Source: Hordeum vulgare subsp. vulgare
Lineage: Eukaryota > Streptophyta > Magnoliopsida > Poales > Poaceae
NCBI RefSeq assembly: GCF_904849725.1
Contig: NC_058524.1
Coordinates: 552,795,763 to 552,859,762, forward strand
Direction of reading: 5' to 3'
Length of the DNA: 64,000 bases
The translations under genes and the position numbers were made by a program. Positions within the stretch are counted from its first letter, which is position 1, and each line of letters starts with the position of its first letter. This document shows, piece by piece, positions 43,191 to 55,977 of this stretch. The notes beneath the pieces were generated by a model. The model was not told where the DNA came from and did no database searches. It saw only the letters and a list, made by a program, of their open reading frames with translations.

Positions 43191-45050
43191 TGTTGGGGAA
43201 CATCGCATGAGAAACAAAAAGTTTCCTACGTGCACGAAGACCTATCATGGTGATGATCATCTACAAGAGGGAGATTGGATCTACGTACCCTTGTATATTG
43301 CTAAGCAGAAGCGTATATAATGCGGTTGATGTAGTGGGACGTTTCCGCAATTCAGATCGCCGTGGTCGTACTATCTCATCACGATCCGTCCCATGAACTT
43401 CATCACGATCCGTCCCGCGAACTTCATCACGATGCGTCCCGCGAACTTCATCACCATCCTTCCCGATCTAGTGCCAAACGGGTGGCACCTCCATGTTCAG
43501 CACACGTATAGCTCGATGACGATCTCCACCATCTTGATCCAGCAAGAGGGGGCGGAGAGGTAGAAGAGTTCTCAGGAAGCATGACGGCGCGCCGATGGTG
43601 GTGATGATCTACTCCGGCAAGGCTTCGCCTAAGCTCCGCAGAAATACGATCTAGAGGAAAAACTGTGGGGTATAGGGTCGAGCATCACGTGGCAAAGTTG
43701 TGTCTCAAAAGCCCTCAATACCTCTAGTATATATAGGAGGGAGGGAGGGGAGGTGTCATCCTCAAACCCTCAAGGTTTGGCCGAAATTGGAGGTGGAGGA
43801 GTCCTACTCCAATCCTACTTCGAGTAGGATTCCACCTTCCCACTTGGAAACTCTTTCCACCTTCTGTTTTTTCTTTCTCAAACCTTATGGGCCATAGTGG
43901 GAACTTATTCCAGCCCACTAGGGGCTGGTTTATCTCTTACCATAGCCCATGAGACCCCTTGGGGCGTGACACCCCTCCTGATGGTCCCCGGCACCCCTCC
44001 CGACACTCCCGGTACACTACCGATGAGCCCGAAACTTTTCCGGTGACAAAAACAGGACTTCCTATATATCAATATTTACCTCCTGACCATTCCGGATCTC
44101 CTCGTGACGTCCTAGATCCCATCTGGGACACCGAACAACTTTCGGGTACCAACACCTATAACTCAACTATATCGAAACGTGATCGAACCTTAAGTGTGCA
44201 GACCCTGCGGGTTCGAGAACTATGTAGACATGACCCGAGACACTCCTCGGTCAATATCCAATAGAGGGACCTGGATGCCCATATTGGATCCTACATATTC
44301 TCCGAAGATCTTATTGGTTGAACCTTAGTGTCAAGGATTCATATAATCCCGTATGTCATTCCCTTTGTCCTTCGGTATGTTACTTGCCCGAGATTTGATC
44401 GTCGGTATCCGCATACCTATTTCAATCTCGTTACTGACAAGTCTCTTTACTCATTCCGTAATACAAGATTCCGTGACTTACACTTAGTCACATTGCTTGC
44501 AAGGCTTGTGTGTGATGTTGTATTACCGAGTGGGCCCCGAGATACCTCTCCGTCAGACGGAGTGACAAATCCCAGTCTTGATCCATACTAACTCAACGGA
44601 CACCTTCGGAGATACCTATAGAGCACCTTTATAGGCACCCAATTACATTGCGACGTTTGATGCACACAAGGTATTCCTCCGGTGCCAGTGAGTTATATGA
44701 TATCATGGTCATAGGAACAAATACTTGACACGCAGAAAACAATTGCAATAAAACGACACAATCAATATGCTACGTTCATAGTTCGGGTCTTGGCCATCAC
44801 ATGATTCTCCTAATGATGTGATCCCGTTATCAAGTGACAACACTTGCCTATGGCGAGGAAACCTTGACTATCTTTGATCAACGAACTAGTCAACTAGAGG
44901 CTCACTAGGGACAGTGTGTTGTCTATGTATCCACACATGAATTTGAGTTTCCAATCAATACAATTCTAGCATGGATAATAAACAATTATTATGAACAAGG
45001 AAATATAATAATAACTAATTTATTATAGCCTCTAGGGCATATTTCCAACA
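43191..45050 (-). repeat. 5' LTR of element A
   Basis: 1860 bases; on the minus strand it begins TGTTGGAAATATGCC and ends GTTCCCCAACA. TATA-like TATATATAGG at 43729-43738 (read on minus as CCTATATATA). It includes a 24-bp tandem repeat. Confidence 0.92.
43377..43466. repeat. 24-bp tandem repeat in the A LTR
   Basis: Units 43377-43400, 43401-43424 and 43425-43448, with a partial one to 43466. Each is close to CATCACGATCCGTCCC then GCGAACTT. The other copia LTRs here have diverged, unexpanded versions. Confidence 0.85.
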
Positions 45051-46053
45051 ACACCTTTATAGACTGGGCTCGTAATCTTAAGTTTCTCCTGCAAGCTCGG
45101 AAGAAGGATTATGTCCTTAATGTTGCGCTACGAGATGAACCACCCGCTACGGCTGACCAAGATGTTAAGAACGCTTGGTTAACACGTAAGGAGGACTAGT
45201 CAGTAGTTCAATGTGCAGTCTTGTATGGCTTAGAGTCGGGACTTCAACGTTGCTTTGAGCGTCATGGAGCATTTGAGATGTTCCAGGAATTGAAGTTTAT
45301 ATTTCAGAAGAACGCCCGAATCGAGAGGTATGAGACCTCCGATAAATTCTATGCTTGCAAGATGGAGGAGAATTTGTCTGTCAGTGAACAATGTACTCAA
45401 AATGTCTGGGTACTCAAACCGTCTCACTGAGCTGGGGATTGAACTCCCGCAAGAGGCTATCACTTACATAATTCTTCAATCACTACCACCAAGCTACAAG
45501 AGCTTTGTGTTGAACTATAACATGCAAGGGATGATTCACCTGGCCAGTTATTCGCGATGCTGAAAGTCGCAGAGTCAGAACTCCATAAAGAGCATCAAGT
45601 GTTGACGGTGAATAAGACCACTAGTTTTAAGAGAAACAGCAAAGGCAAGAAGGGTAATTCCAAGAAGAGCGGCAAGCCTGTTGCCAATCCGACGAAGAAA
45701 CACAAGGCTGGACCTAAGCTTGAAACGGAGTGTTATTATTAAAAGGGACTGGGTCACTGGAAGCGCAACTGTCCCAAGAATCTTGCTGATAAGAAGGAGG
45801 CCAAGGAAAAATCAGGTATATTCGATATACATGTTATTGATGTGTACTTAACCAACTCTCGTAGTAGTGCATGGGTATTCGATACCGGTTCTGTTGCTCA
45901 TATTTGCAACTCGAAATAGGAACTGCGGAATAAACGAAGGCTCGCGAAAGATGAAGTGACGATGCGTGTGGGAAATGGTTCCAAGGTTGATGCAATCGCC
46001 GTCGACACAGTTTCACTTCAGTTACAATCAGGATTAGTTATGAACTTAAATAA
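45051..46053 (+). pseudogene. gag: gag and protease of element C, broken
   Basis: The gag core is visible from ARNLKFLLQARKKDY to MFQELKFIFQKNARIERYET. A TAG in place of a sense codon (about 45199) and frameshifts near 45390-45560 break it. In the zinc knuckle the second cysteine position is a TAA (CYY then stop, about 45731-45742). Protease has an intact Asp-Thr-Gly (WVFDTGSVAHIC) followed by a TAG. Confidence 0.85.
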
Positions 46054-47031
46054 TTGATATCTAGTGCTTGCGTTAAGCATGAACATCATATCTGGATCTT
46101 GTTTATTGCAGACGGTTACTCGTTTAAGTCAGAGAATAATGGTTGTTCTATTTCTATGAATAATATCTTTTATGGTCATGCACCCAATGTGAGAGGATTG
46201 TTCATATTGAATCTTGATAGTGATGATACACATATACATAACATTGAGACCAAAATAGTTAGAGTTAACAATGATAGCGCCATGTTTTTATGGCATTGCC
46301 GCTTAGGTCATATTGGTGTAAAGCGCATGAAGAAACTCCATTCCGATGGACTTTTGGAGTCACTTGACTTTGATTCACTTGACCCGTGCGAACCATGCCT
46401 CATGGGCAAGATGACTAAGACTCTGTTCTCCGGAACAATGGAGCGTGCAAGTCACTTGTTGGAAATCATACATACCGATGTGTGCGGTCCAATGAGTGTG
46501 GAGGCGCGTGACGGATATCGTTATTTTCTCACCTTCACTGATGATTTGAGTAGATATGGTTATGTCTACTTGATGAAACACAAGTCTGAAACATTTGAGA
46601 AGTTCAAGGAATTTCAGAGTGAAGTTGAAAATCATCGTAACAAGAAGATCAAATTCCTACGGTCTGATCGTGGGGGTGAATATCTGAGTTTCGAGTTTGG
46701 TGCTCACTTGAGACAATGTGGAATTGTTTCACAATTGACACCGCGTGGAACACCACAGTGTAATGGTGTGTTCGAAGGTCATAATCATACTTTATTAGAG
46801 ATGGTGCAATCTATGATGTGTCTTACTGATTTGCCGTTATCGTTTTGGGGTTATGCATTAGAGACAACTGCATTCATTTTAAATAGGGCACCATCAAAAT
46901 CCATTGAGACGACACCATACGAACTGTGGTATGGTAAAAGACCAAAGTTGTCGTTTCTTAAAGTTTGGGGATGTGATGCTTATGTCAAAAAGCTTCAGCT
47001 TGAAAATCTGAAACGCAAAGCGGAAAAGTGA
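46054..47031 (+). pseudogene. pol: Integrase of element C
   Basis: Pre-integrase zinc finger (CRLGHIGVKRM ... CEPCLMGKM). Catalytic Asp142 (IIHTDVCGPM), Asp205 (RSDRGGEY) and Glu241 (GVFEGHN); 35 residues separate the last two. The SFWGYALETTAFILNRAPS segment follows. The first dozen codons are out of frame relative to the family. The frame stops at TGA 47029-47031 in the C-terminal part. Confidence 0.92.
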
Positions 47032-47885
47032 GACTTCATAGGTTACCCAAAAGAGACAGTTGGGTATATCTTCTATCTCAAATCCGAGGGCAACGTGTTT
47101 GTTGCTAAAAACGGAGCTTTTCTTGAGAAGGAGTTTCACTCGAAAGAATTGAGTGGGAGGAAGATAGAACTTGATGAGGTTGTCGAACCTCTAATCCCTC
47201 TAGATGGTAGCGCAGGGCAAGGGGAAACCCGTGTAGTTGCAATGCCGGTTGAGGAGGAAGTTGTTGATGATGATCATGAAACTTCGGATCAAGTTCCAAT
47301 CGGACCTCGCAGGTCGACAAGATCACGTACTGCTCCTGAGTTGTACGGTAATCCTGTCTTATCAATTATGTTGTTAGACAACAATCAACCTGCGAATTAT
47401 GAAGAAGCAATGGTGGGCCCGGATTTCAACAAATGGCTGGAGGCCATGAAGTCCGAGTTAAGTTCCATGTACGAGAACAAAGTGTGGACTTTGGAAGTAC
47501 TACCTGAAGGCCGCAAGGCTATTCAGAACAAATGGATCTTCAGAAGAAGACGAACGCAGACAGTAATGTGACCGTTTATAAAGCTCGACTTGTGTCAATG
47601 GGTTTTTCACAAGTTCATGGAGTTGACTACGATGAGATGTTCTCACCGGCACCGATGCTTAAAGTCATCTGAATCATGTTAGCAATAGCTGCATTTTTCG
47701 ATTATGAAATCTGGCAGATGGATGTCAAAACGGCGTTCCTTAACGGTTTTATTAAGGAAGAGTTGTATATGATGCAACCCGCAGGTTTTGTCGATCCAAA
47801 GAATGCTAACAAAGTGTTCAAGCTCCACTAATCCATTTATGGACTTGTACAAGCATCTCGGAGTTGGAATAGGCGCTTTGATGAG
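47032..47885 (+). pseudogene. pol: Integrase C-terminus and RT N-part of element C
   Basis: The frame 47095-47571 carries the acidic linker and RRSTRSR segment before the RT start (EAMKSELSSMYENKVWTLE). A frameshift at about 47555 follows. The continuation has DYEIWQMDVKTAFLNG and YMMQPAGFVDPKNANKV, with further stops near 47671 and 47830. Confidence 0.88.
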
Positions 47886-48955
47886 GTGATCAAAGCATTT
47901 GGGTTTATACAAGTGGTTGGAGAATCTTGTATTTACAATAAAGTGAGTGGGAGGTGTGTGGCGTTTCTAATATTATATGTGGATGACATATTGCTGATTG
48001 GAAACAACGTGGAGCTTTTGGAGAGCATAAAGGATTACTTGAATAAAAGTTTCTCTATGAAGGACCTAGGAGAAGTTGCTTACATTCTAGGCATTAAGAT
48101 CTATAGGGATAGATGGAGACGCGTGATAGGACTTTCACAAAACACATACCTTGATAAAGTTTTGAAGAAATTCAAAATGGATCAGTCCAAGAAAGGGTTC
48201 TTGCCAGTATTACAAGGTATAAAATTGAGTGAGACTCAGTGCGCAGCAACTGGGGAAGATAGAGAACAAATGAGTTTCGTCCCCTACGCTTCAGCCGTAA
48301 GTTCTATCATGTATGCAATGTTGTGCACTAGACCAGACGTCATCTTGGCCATAAGTATGGCAGGCAGGTTTCAGAGTAATCCAGGAGTGGATCACTGGAC
48401 GTTGGTCAAGAATATTCTGAAGTACCTGAAAAGGACTAAGGAAATGTTTCTCGTTTGTCGAGGTGACAAAGTGCTCGTCGTAAAAGGTTACGTCGGCACA
48501 AGTTTTGACACCGATCCGGATGACTCTAAGTCGCAAACCAGATACGTATTTATTCTTAATGGGGGTGTCGTAAGCTGGTGCAGTTCCAAGCAGAGCGTCG
48601 TAGCAGATTCTACATGTGAAGCGGAGTACATGGCTGCCTCGGAGGGAGCAAAGGAGGGTGTCTCGATGAAGTACTTCATGATAGATCTTGGAGTTGTGCC
48701 GAGCGCAGTAAATCCATTAACTCTGTTATGTGACAACACTGGTGCCATTGCCTTAGCAAAGGAACCAAGGTTTCACAAGAAGGCCATACACATCAAATGA
48801 CGCTTCAACCTCATCCGCGACTACGTCGAACGAGAGGACGTGAATATTTGCAAAGTGCACACGGATCTGAATGTAGCAGACCCGCTGACTAAACCTATTC
48901 CACGGGCAAAACATGATCAACACCAGAACTGTATGGGTGTTCGTTTTATTACAAT
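47886..48955 (+). pseudogene. pol: RT C-part and RNase H of element C
   Basis: Open at 47886-48800 (304 codons). RT catalytic YVDD at residues 31-34 (LILYVDDILLIG), then the conserved SMKDLGEVAYILGIKIYRDR. RNase H shows GYVGTSFDTDPDDSKS, CEAEYMAASEGAKE and LLCDNTGAIALAKEP. TGA at 48798 precedes the last segment (VHTDLNVADPLTKP). Confidence 0.92.
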
Positions 48956-48997
48956 GTAAATCACATGGCGATGTGAGGACTAGATTATTGACTCTAG

Positions 48998-49011
48998 TGC
49001 AAGTGGGAGAC
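48998..49011 (+). promoter_or_regulatory. Polypurine tract of element C
   Basis: GCAAGTGGGAGAC lies immediately before TGTTGGAAATATGCC. It is the usual tract of BARE/Angela-like elements. Confidence 0.85.
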
Positions 49012-50827
49012 TGTTGGAAATATGCCCTAGAGGCAATAATAAATTAGTTATTATTATATTTCTTTGTTCATGATAATCGTTTATTATCCATGCTATAATT
49101 GTATTGATTGGAAACACAATACTTGTGTGGATACATAAACAAAACACTGTCCCTAGTAAGCCTCTAGTTGACTGGCTCGTTGATCAAAGATGGTCAAGGT
49201 TTCCTGGCCATAGGCAAGTGTTGTCACTTGATAACGGGACCACATCATTAGGAGAATCATGTGATGGACTAGACCCAAACTAATAGACGTAGCATGTTGA
49301 TCGTGTCATTTCGTTGCTACTGTTTTCTGCGTGTCAAGTATTTGTTCCTATGACCATGAGATCATATAACTCACGGACACCGGGGGAATGCTTTGTGTGT
49401 ATCAAACGTCGCAACGTAACTGGGTGACTATAAAGATGCTCTACAGGTATCTCCGAAGGTGTTCGTTGAGTTAGTATGGATCAAGACTGGGATTTGTCAC
49501 TCCGTGTGACGCAGAGGTATCTCGGGGCCCACTCGGTAATACAACATCACACACAAGCCTTGCAAGCAATGTGACTTAGTGTAAGTTACGGGATCTTGTA
49601 TTACGGAACAAGTAAAGAGACTTGCCGGTAAACGATATTGAAATAGGTATACGGATACTGACGATCGAATCTCGGGCAAGTAACATATCGAAGGACAAAT
49701 GGAATGACATACGGGGTTATATGAATCCTTGGCACTGAGGTTCAAACGATAAGATCTTCGTAGAATATGTAGGATCCAATATGGGCATCCAGGTCCCGCT
49801 ATTGGATATTGACCGAGGAGTCTCTCGGGTCATGTCTACATAGTTCTCGAACCCGCAGTGTCTGCACACTTAAGGTTCGACGTTGTTTTATGCGTATTTG
49901 AGTTATATGGTTGGTTACCGAATGTTGTTCGGACTCCCGGATGAGATCACGGACGTCACGAGGGTTTCTGGAATGGTCCGGAAACGAAGATTGATATATA
50001 TGATGACCTCATTTGATTACCGGAAGCTTTTCGGAGTTACCGGGAATGTACCGGGAATGACGAATGGGTTCCGGGTGTTCACCGGGGGGGCAACCCACCC
50101 CGGGGAAGCCCATAGGACTTTGGGGTGGCGCACTAGCCCTTAGTGGGCTTGTGGGACAGCCCAAAAGATCCCTATGCGCATTGGAAGAAAAATCAAAGAG
50201 AAAATAAAAAAAAAGAGGGAGGTGGGAAAGGGAAGAAGGACTCCACCTTCCAAACCAAGTAGATTTCGGTTTGGGAGGGGGAGACCTTCCCCCTTAGGCT
50301 CGGCCGACCCCTTGGGAGGCCTTGGACCCCAAGGCAAGGCTCCCCCTCCTCCTCCTATATATGGTGGGGTTTAGGGCTGATTTGGGACAACTTTGCCACG
50401 GCAGCCCGACCACATATCTCCACGGTTTTACCTCTAGATCGCGTTTCTGCAGAGCTCGGGCGGAGCCCTGCTGAGACAAGATCATCACCAACCTCCGGAG
50501 CGCCGTCACGCTGCCGGAGAACTCTTCTACCTCTCCGTCTCTCTTGCTGGATCAAGAAGGCCGAGATCATCGTCGAGCTGTACGTGTGCTGAACGCGGAG
50601 GTACCGTCCGTTCGGCACTAGATCGTGGGACTGATCGCGGGACGGTTCGCGGGGCGGATCGAGGGACATGAGGACGTTCCACTACATCAACCGCGTTCAC
50701 TAACGCTTCTGCTGTACGGTCTACAAGGGTACGTAGATCACACATCCCCTCTCATAGATGGACATCACCATGATAGGTCTTCGTGCGCGTAGGAAATTTT
50801 TTGTTTCCCATGCGACGTTCCCCAACA
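49012..50827 (+). repeat. 3' LTR of element C
   Basis: 1816 bases, TGTTGGAAATATGCC to GTTCCCCAACA. TATA-like CTATATATGG at 50357-50366. The GC-rich U3/R stretch 50060-50720 produces chance frames only. The right flank is D LTR sequence. Confidence 0.93.
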
Positions 50828-51958
50828 TAAAGGCTAGTGCGCCACCCATAAGTACTTTGGGCTTCCCCCGGGAGGGTTGCCCCCCTCCCGATGAACTTCC
50901 GGAACCCATTCGTCACTCCCTGTACATTCCGGGTAATGCCCGAAAACTTTCTGGTAACCAAATGAAGTCATGCTATATATTAATCTTCGTCTTCGGACCA
51001 TTCCGAAAACCCTCTAATGTCTGTGATCTCATCCAGGACTCCGAACAACATTCGGTAACCACGCATATAACTCAGCTATACTAAAACATCGCCGAACCTT
51101 AAGTGTGCAGACCATGCGGGTTCGAGAACTATGTAGACATGCCCCGAGGTACTCCTCGGTCAATATCCAATAGCGGAACCTGGATGCCCATATTGGATCC
51201 TACATATTCTCCGAAGATCTTATCGGTTGAACCTCAGTGTCAAGGATTCATATAATCCCTATGTCATTCCCTTTGTCCTTCGGTATGTTACTTGCCCGAG
51301 ATTCGATCGTCGGTATCCGCATACCTATTTCAATCTCGTTACAGGCAAGTCTCTTTACTCATTCCATAATACAAGATCCCGTGATTTACACTTAATCACA
51401 TTGATTACAAGGCTTGTGCGTGATGTTGTATTACCGAGTGGGCCCAGAGATACCTCTCCGTCACACGGAGTGACAAGTCCCGGTCTTGATCCATACTAAC
51501 TCAACGGACACCTTCGGAGATACCCGTAGAGAACCTTTATAGTCACCCAATTACGTTGTGACGTTTGATACAGACAAGGTATTCCTCCGGTGCGAGTAAG
51601 TTATATGATCTCATGGTCACAGGAACAAATACTTGACACGCAGAAAACTATAGCAATAAAACAACACGATCAATATGCTACGTTCATAGTTTGGGTCTAG
51701 TCCATCACATGATTCTCCTAATGATGTGATCCAGTTATCAAGCAACAACACTTTGCACATAGTCAGAAAACCTTGACTATCCTTGATCAACTGGCTAGCC
51801 AACTAGAGGCTTGCTAGGGACATTGTTGTGTCTATGTATCCACACATGTATCTATGTTTTCATTCTACACAATTATATCATGGATAATAAACGATTATCT
51901 TTAACTAGGAAATATAATAATAACTATTTAGCATTGCCTCTAAGGCATATTTCCAACA
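50828..51958 (-). repeat. 3' LTR of element D, partial
   Basis: Collinear with 57915-59028. The left edge at 50828 is the insertion point of C. On the minus strand it starts TGTTGGAAATATGCC at 51958. Confidence 0.92.
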
Positions 51959-51971
51959 ATCTCCCACTTGC
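51959..51971 (-). promoter_or_regulatory. Polypurine tract of element D
   Basis: On the minus strand GCAAGTGGGAGAT directly before the LTR. Confidence 0.85.
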
Positions 51972-52570
51972 ACTAGAGTCAATAATCTAGTCCTCACATC
52001 GCCATGCGATTTACATTGTAATAAATCAAACACCCATACAGTTCTGGTGTTATCAAGTTTTGCCCGTGGAAGAGGTTTAGTCAGCGAATCTGCTACATTC
52101 AGATCCGTGTGCACTTTGCAAATATTCACGTCCTCTCCTTCGACGTAGCCGCGGTTGAGGTTGAAGCGTCGTTTGATGTGTCTGGTCTTCTTGTGAAACC
52201 TTGGTTCCTTTGCTAAGGCAATGGGACCAGTTTTGTCACATAACAGAGTCAATGGATCTAGTGCGCTTGGCACAACTACAAGATCTGTCATGAACTGCTT
52301 CATCCAAACACCTTCCTTTGCGGCCTCCGAGGCAGCCATGTACTCCGCTTGACATGTAGAATCTGCTACGATGCTCTGCTTGGAACTGCACCGGCTTCCC
52401 GCACCCCCATTATGAATAAATACGTATCCGGTTTGTGACTTAGAGTCATCCGGATCAGTGTCAAAACTTGCGTCGACGTAACCTTTTACGGCGAGCTCTT
52501 TGTCACCTCCATACACGAGAAACATTTCCTTTGTACTTTTTACATACTTCAGAATATTCTTGACCGCCAT
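51972..52570 (-). pseudogene. pol: RNase H of element D
   Basis: Contains KGYVDASFDTDPDDSKSQTG with the first catalytic Asp, CQAEYMAASEAAKEGVWMKQ with the Glu, LLCDKTGPIALAKEP with the next Asp, and VHTDLNVADSLTKPLPRAK. The frame is open to RT apart from a stop at 52571-52573. Confidence 0.92.
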
Positions 52571-53512
52571 CTAGTGATCCACTCCTGGATTACTCTGAAA
52601 CCTGCCTGCCATACTTATGGCCAAGCTGACGTCTGGTCTAGTGCACATCATTGCATACATGATATAACCTACAGCTGAAGCGTAGGGGATGGAACTCATT
52701 TGTTCTCTATCTTCCGCAGTTGTTGGGCATTGAGTCTTACTCGATTTTATACCTTGTAATACTGGCAAGAACCCCTTCTTGGACTGATCCATTTTGAACT
52801 TTTTCAAAACTTTATCAAGGTATGTGCTTTGTGAAAGTCCTATCATGCGTTTTGATCTATCCCTATAGATCTTAATGCCTAGAATGTAAGCAGCTTCTCC
52901 TAGGTCCTTCATAGAGAAACTTTTATTCAAGTAATCCTTGTTTCCAATCAGAAATATGTCATCCACATATAATATTAGAAACGCCACAGAGCTCCCACTC
53001 ACTTTCTTGTAAATACAAGATTCTCCAACCACTTGTATAAACCCAAATTATTTGATCACCTCATCAAAGAGCTTATTCCAACTCCAAGATGCTTGCACCA
53101 GTCCATAAATGGATCGTTGGAGCTTGCATACTTTGTTAGCATTCTTTGGATCGACAAAACCTTCGGGTTGCATCATATACAACTCTTCCTTAAGAAAACC
53201 GTTAAGGAACGCCATTTTGACATCCATCTGCCAGATTTCATAATCGTAAAAGGCAGCTATTGCTAACATGATTCGGACAGACTTAAGCATCGCTACCGGC
53301 GAGGAAGTCTCATTGTAGTCAATTCCTTGAACTTGTGAAAAACCCTTTGCCACAAGTCGAGCTTTATAAACGGTCACATTACCGTCTGTGCCTGTCTTCT
53401 TCTTATAGATCCATTTGTTCTGAATAGACTTGCGGCCTTCAGGTAGTACTTCTAAAGTCCACACTTTGCCTCGTACATGGGTCCTATCTCGGACTTCATG
53501 GCCTCCAGCCAT
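52571..53512 (-). pseudogene. pol: Reverse transcriptase of element D
   Basis: Two open parts. 53048-53512 holds VWTLEVLPEGRKSIQNKWIY, WQMDVKMAFLNGFLKEELY and KLQRSIYGLVQASWSWNKLF. 52571-53032 holds catalytic YVDD (LILYVDDIFLIG) and the SMKDLGEAAYILGIKIYRDR block. A short deletion after IFLIGNK removes a few residues compared with C. The break between the parts is at about 53033-53047. Confidence 0.92.
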
Positions 53513-55098
53513 TTGTTGGAATCCGGGCCCACCATTGCTTCTTCATAATTCGCAGGTTTCATTGTTGTCCAACAACATAATCGTTAAGACAGGATTATCG
53601 TACCACTCAGGAACAGTACGTGATCTTGTCGACCTGCGAGGTCCGACAGTAACTTGATCCGAAGTTTCAAGATCATCATCATCAACTTGTTCCTCAACCG
53701 GCGCCGCAGCAACAGGGGTTTCCCCTTGCCCTGCGCCACCATCAAGAGGAATTAAAGGTTCGACAACCTCATCAAGTTCTATCTTCCTCCCACTCAACTC
53801 TTTCGAGAGAAACTCCAGAAAAGTTCCGTTTTTAGCAACAAACACTTTTCCCTCAGATTTCAGATAGAAGGTATACCCATCTGTCTCTTTTGGTTAACCT
53901 ATGAAGATGCACTTTTCCGCTTTGGGTTCCAGCTTTTTAGGCCGAAGGTTTTTGACATAAGCATCACATCCCCAAACTTTAAGAAACGACAACTTTGGTC
54001 TTTTGCCATACCACAGTTCGTATGGAGTTGTCTCAACGGATTTCGATGGTGCCCTATTTAAATTGAATGCAACTGTCTCTAATGCATAACCCCAAAATGA
54101 TAACGACAAATCGGTAAGAGACATCATATATCGTACCATCTCTAATAAAGTACGATTACGATGTTGGGACCCACCATTACGCTATGGTGTTCCAGGCGGT
54201 GTCAACTGTGAAACAATTCCACATTGTCTTAAGTGAGCGCAAACTGGAAACTCAGATATGCACCCCCACGATCAGACCGTAGGAACTTGATCTTCCTGTT
54301 ACGATGATTTTCAATTTCACTCTGAAATTGCTTGAACTTTTCAAACGTCTCGGACTTGTGCTTCATCAAGTATACATAACCATATCTACTCAAATCGTTA
54401 GTGAAGGTGAGAAAATAACGATATCTGCCGCGCGCCTCCACCCTCATCGGACCGCATACATCGGTATGTATGATTTCCAACAAGTCACTTGCACGCTCCA
54501 TTGTTCCGGAGAACGGAGTCTTAGTCATCTTGCCCATCAGGCATGGTTCGCACGTGTCAAGTGAATAAAAGGCAAGTGACTCCAAAAGTCCATCGGTATG
54601 GAGTTTCTTCATGCGCTATATACCTATATGATCTAAGCGGCACTGCCATAAAAACATGGCGCTATCATTGTTAACTCTAACTCTTTTGGTCTCAATGTTA
54701 TGTATATGTGTATTATCGCTATCAAGATTCAATATGAACAATCCTCTAACATTGGGTGCATGAGCATAAAAGATGTTACTCATAGAAATAGAACAACCAT
54801 TATTCTCTGACTTAAACGAGTAACCGTCTCGCAATAAACAAGATCCAGATATAATGTTCATGCTTAACGCAGGCACTAAATAACATTTATTTAAGTTCAT
54901 AACTAATCCTGATTTTAACTGAAGTGAAACTGTGCCGATGGCGATTGCATGAACCTTGGAACCATTTCCCACGCGCATCGTCACTTCATCCTTCGCCAGC
55001 CTTCGCTTATTCCGTAGTTCCTGTTTCAAGTTGCAAATATGAGCAACACAACCGGTATCGAATACCCACGCACTACTACGAGAGCTGGTTAAGTACAC
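53513..55098 (-). pseudogene. pol: Protease end and integrase of element D
   Basis: Open pieces: 54616-55098 (protease with Asp-Thr-Gly in WVFDTGCVAHIC, then the pre-integrase part), 54229-54612 (finger CEPCLMGKM, catalytic Asp in IIHTDVCGPM and in RSDRGGAY), 53894-54139 (SFWGYALETVAFNLNRAPS) and 53543-53845 (C-terminal linker). Frameshifts lie near 54140-54230 (around the Glu) and at 53846-53893. Confidence 0.9.
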
Positions 55099-55125
55099 AT
55101 CAATAACATGTATATCGAATATACC

Positions 55126-55977
55126 TTATTTTTCTTTGGCCGCCTTCTTATCAGCCAGATACTTGGGGCAGTTGCGCTTCCAGTGACCCATACCCTTGCA
55201 ATAATAGCACTCCATTTCAGGCTTAGGTCCAGCTTTGGGTTTCTTCGTCGGATTAGCTATAGGCTTGCTGCTCTTCTTTGAATTACCCTTCTTTCCTTTG
55301 TCATTTCTCTTGAAACTAGTGGTCTTATTCACCATCAACACTTGATGCTCTTTACGGAGTTCTGACTCTGCGACTTTCAGCATCGCGAGTAACTCGCCGG
55401 GTGACTTGTTCATCCCTTGCATGTTATAGTTCAACACAAAGATCTTATAGCTTGGTGGCAGTGACTGAAAAATTCTGTCAGTGATAGCCTCTTGCGGGAG
55501 TTCAATCCCCAGCTCAGCTAGACGGTTTGACTACCCAGACATTTTGAGCACATGTTCACCGACAAACGAATTCTCCTCCATCTTGCAAGCATAGAGTTTA
55601 TCGGAGGTCTCATACCCCTCGATCTGGGCGTTCTTCTGAAAGATAAACTTCAACTCCTGGAACATCTCATATGCTCCATGATGCTCAAAGCGACGTTGAA
55701 GTCCCGTCTCTAATCCATATAAGACTGCACATTGAACTAGTGAGTAATCCTCCTTGCGTGCTAACCAAGCGTTCTTAGTATCTTGGTCAGCCGCGGCGAG
55801 TGGTTCATCTTCTAGCACAGCATTAAGGACATAATCCTTCTTCCCAGCTTGCAGGAGCAACTTAAGATTACGAGCCCGGTCTACAAATTTGCTTCCATCA
55901 TCTTTCAACTTAGCTTTCTCTAGGAACGTACTAAAATTCAGGGTGACTGTCGCGTGAGCCATTGATCTACAACACAA
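55126..55977 (-). pseudogene. gag: gag of element D
   Basis: 55531-55977 starts at an ATG shortly after the leader and holds the copia gag core (FVDRARNLKLLLQAGKKDY; MFQELKFIFQKNAQIEGYET). 55126-55437 has the complete zinc knuckle CYYCKGMGHWKRNC. One frame break lies between them (55438-55530). Confidence 0.92.

Larger units (their letters stand above)
39530..45050 (-). mobile_element. Element A: copia (BARE/Angela-like), truncated, with a solo LTR inside
   Basis: Minus orientation. It contains a protease/gag fragment (39530-39732), a gypsy solo LTR (39733-41255), further gag (41256-41940), leader (41941-43190) and 5' LTR (43191-45050). Everything left of the protease was separated by element B and is lost. 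The LTR end at 45050 abuts gag of C, marking insertion into C. Confidence 0.85.
45051..50827 (+). mobile_element. Element C: copia (BARE/Angela-like), left-truncated
   Basis: Plus orientation. gag begins mid-frame at 45051 after the A insertion, followed by protease, integrase, RT, RNase H, polypurine tract and 3' LTR (49012-50827). Integrase before RT makes it copia (Ty1). Multiple stops and frameshifts. The LTR end at 50827 abuts the interior of the D LTR, so C inserted into D. Confidence 0.92.

Noticed and set aside
43377..43466. CRISPR-like direct repeats
   Set aside because: Units are contiguous without spacers and lie in a plant LTR.
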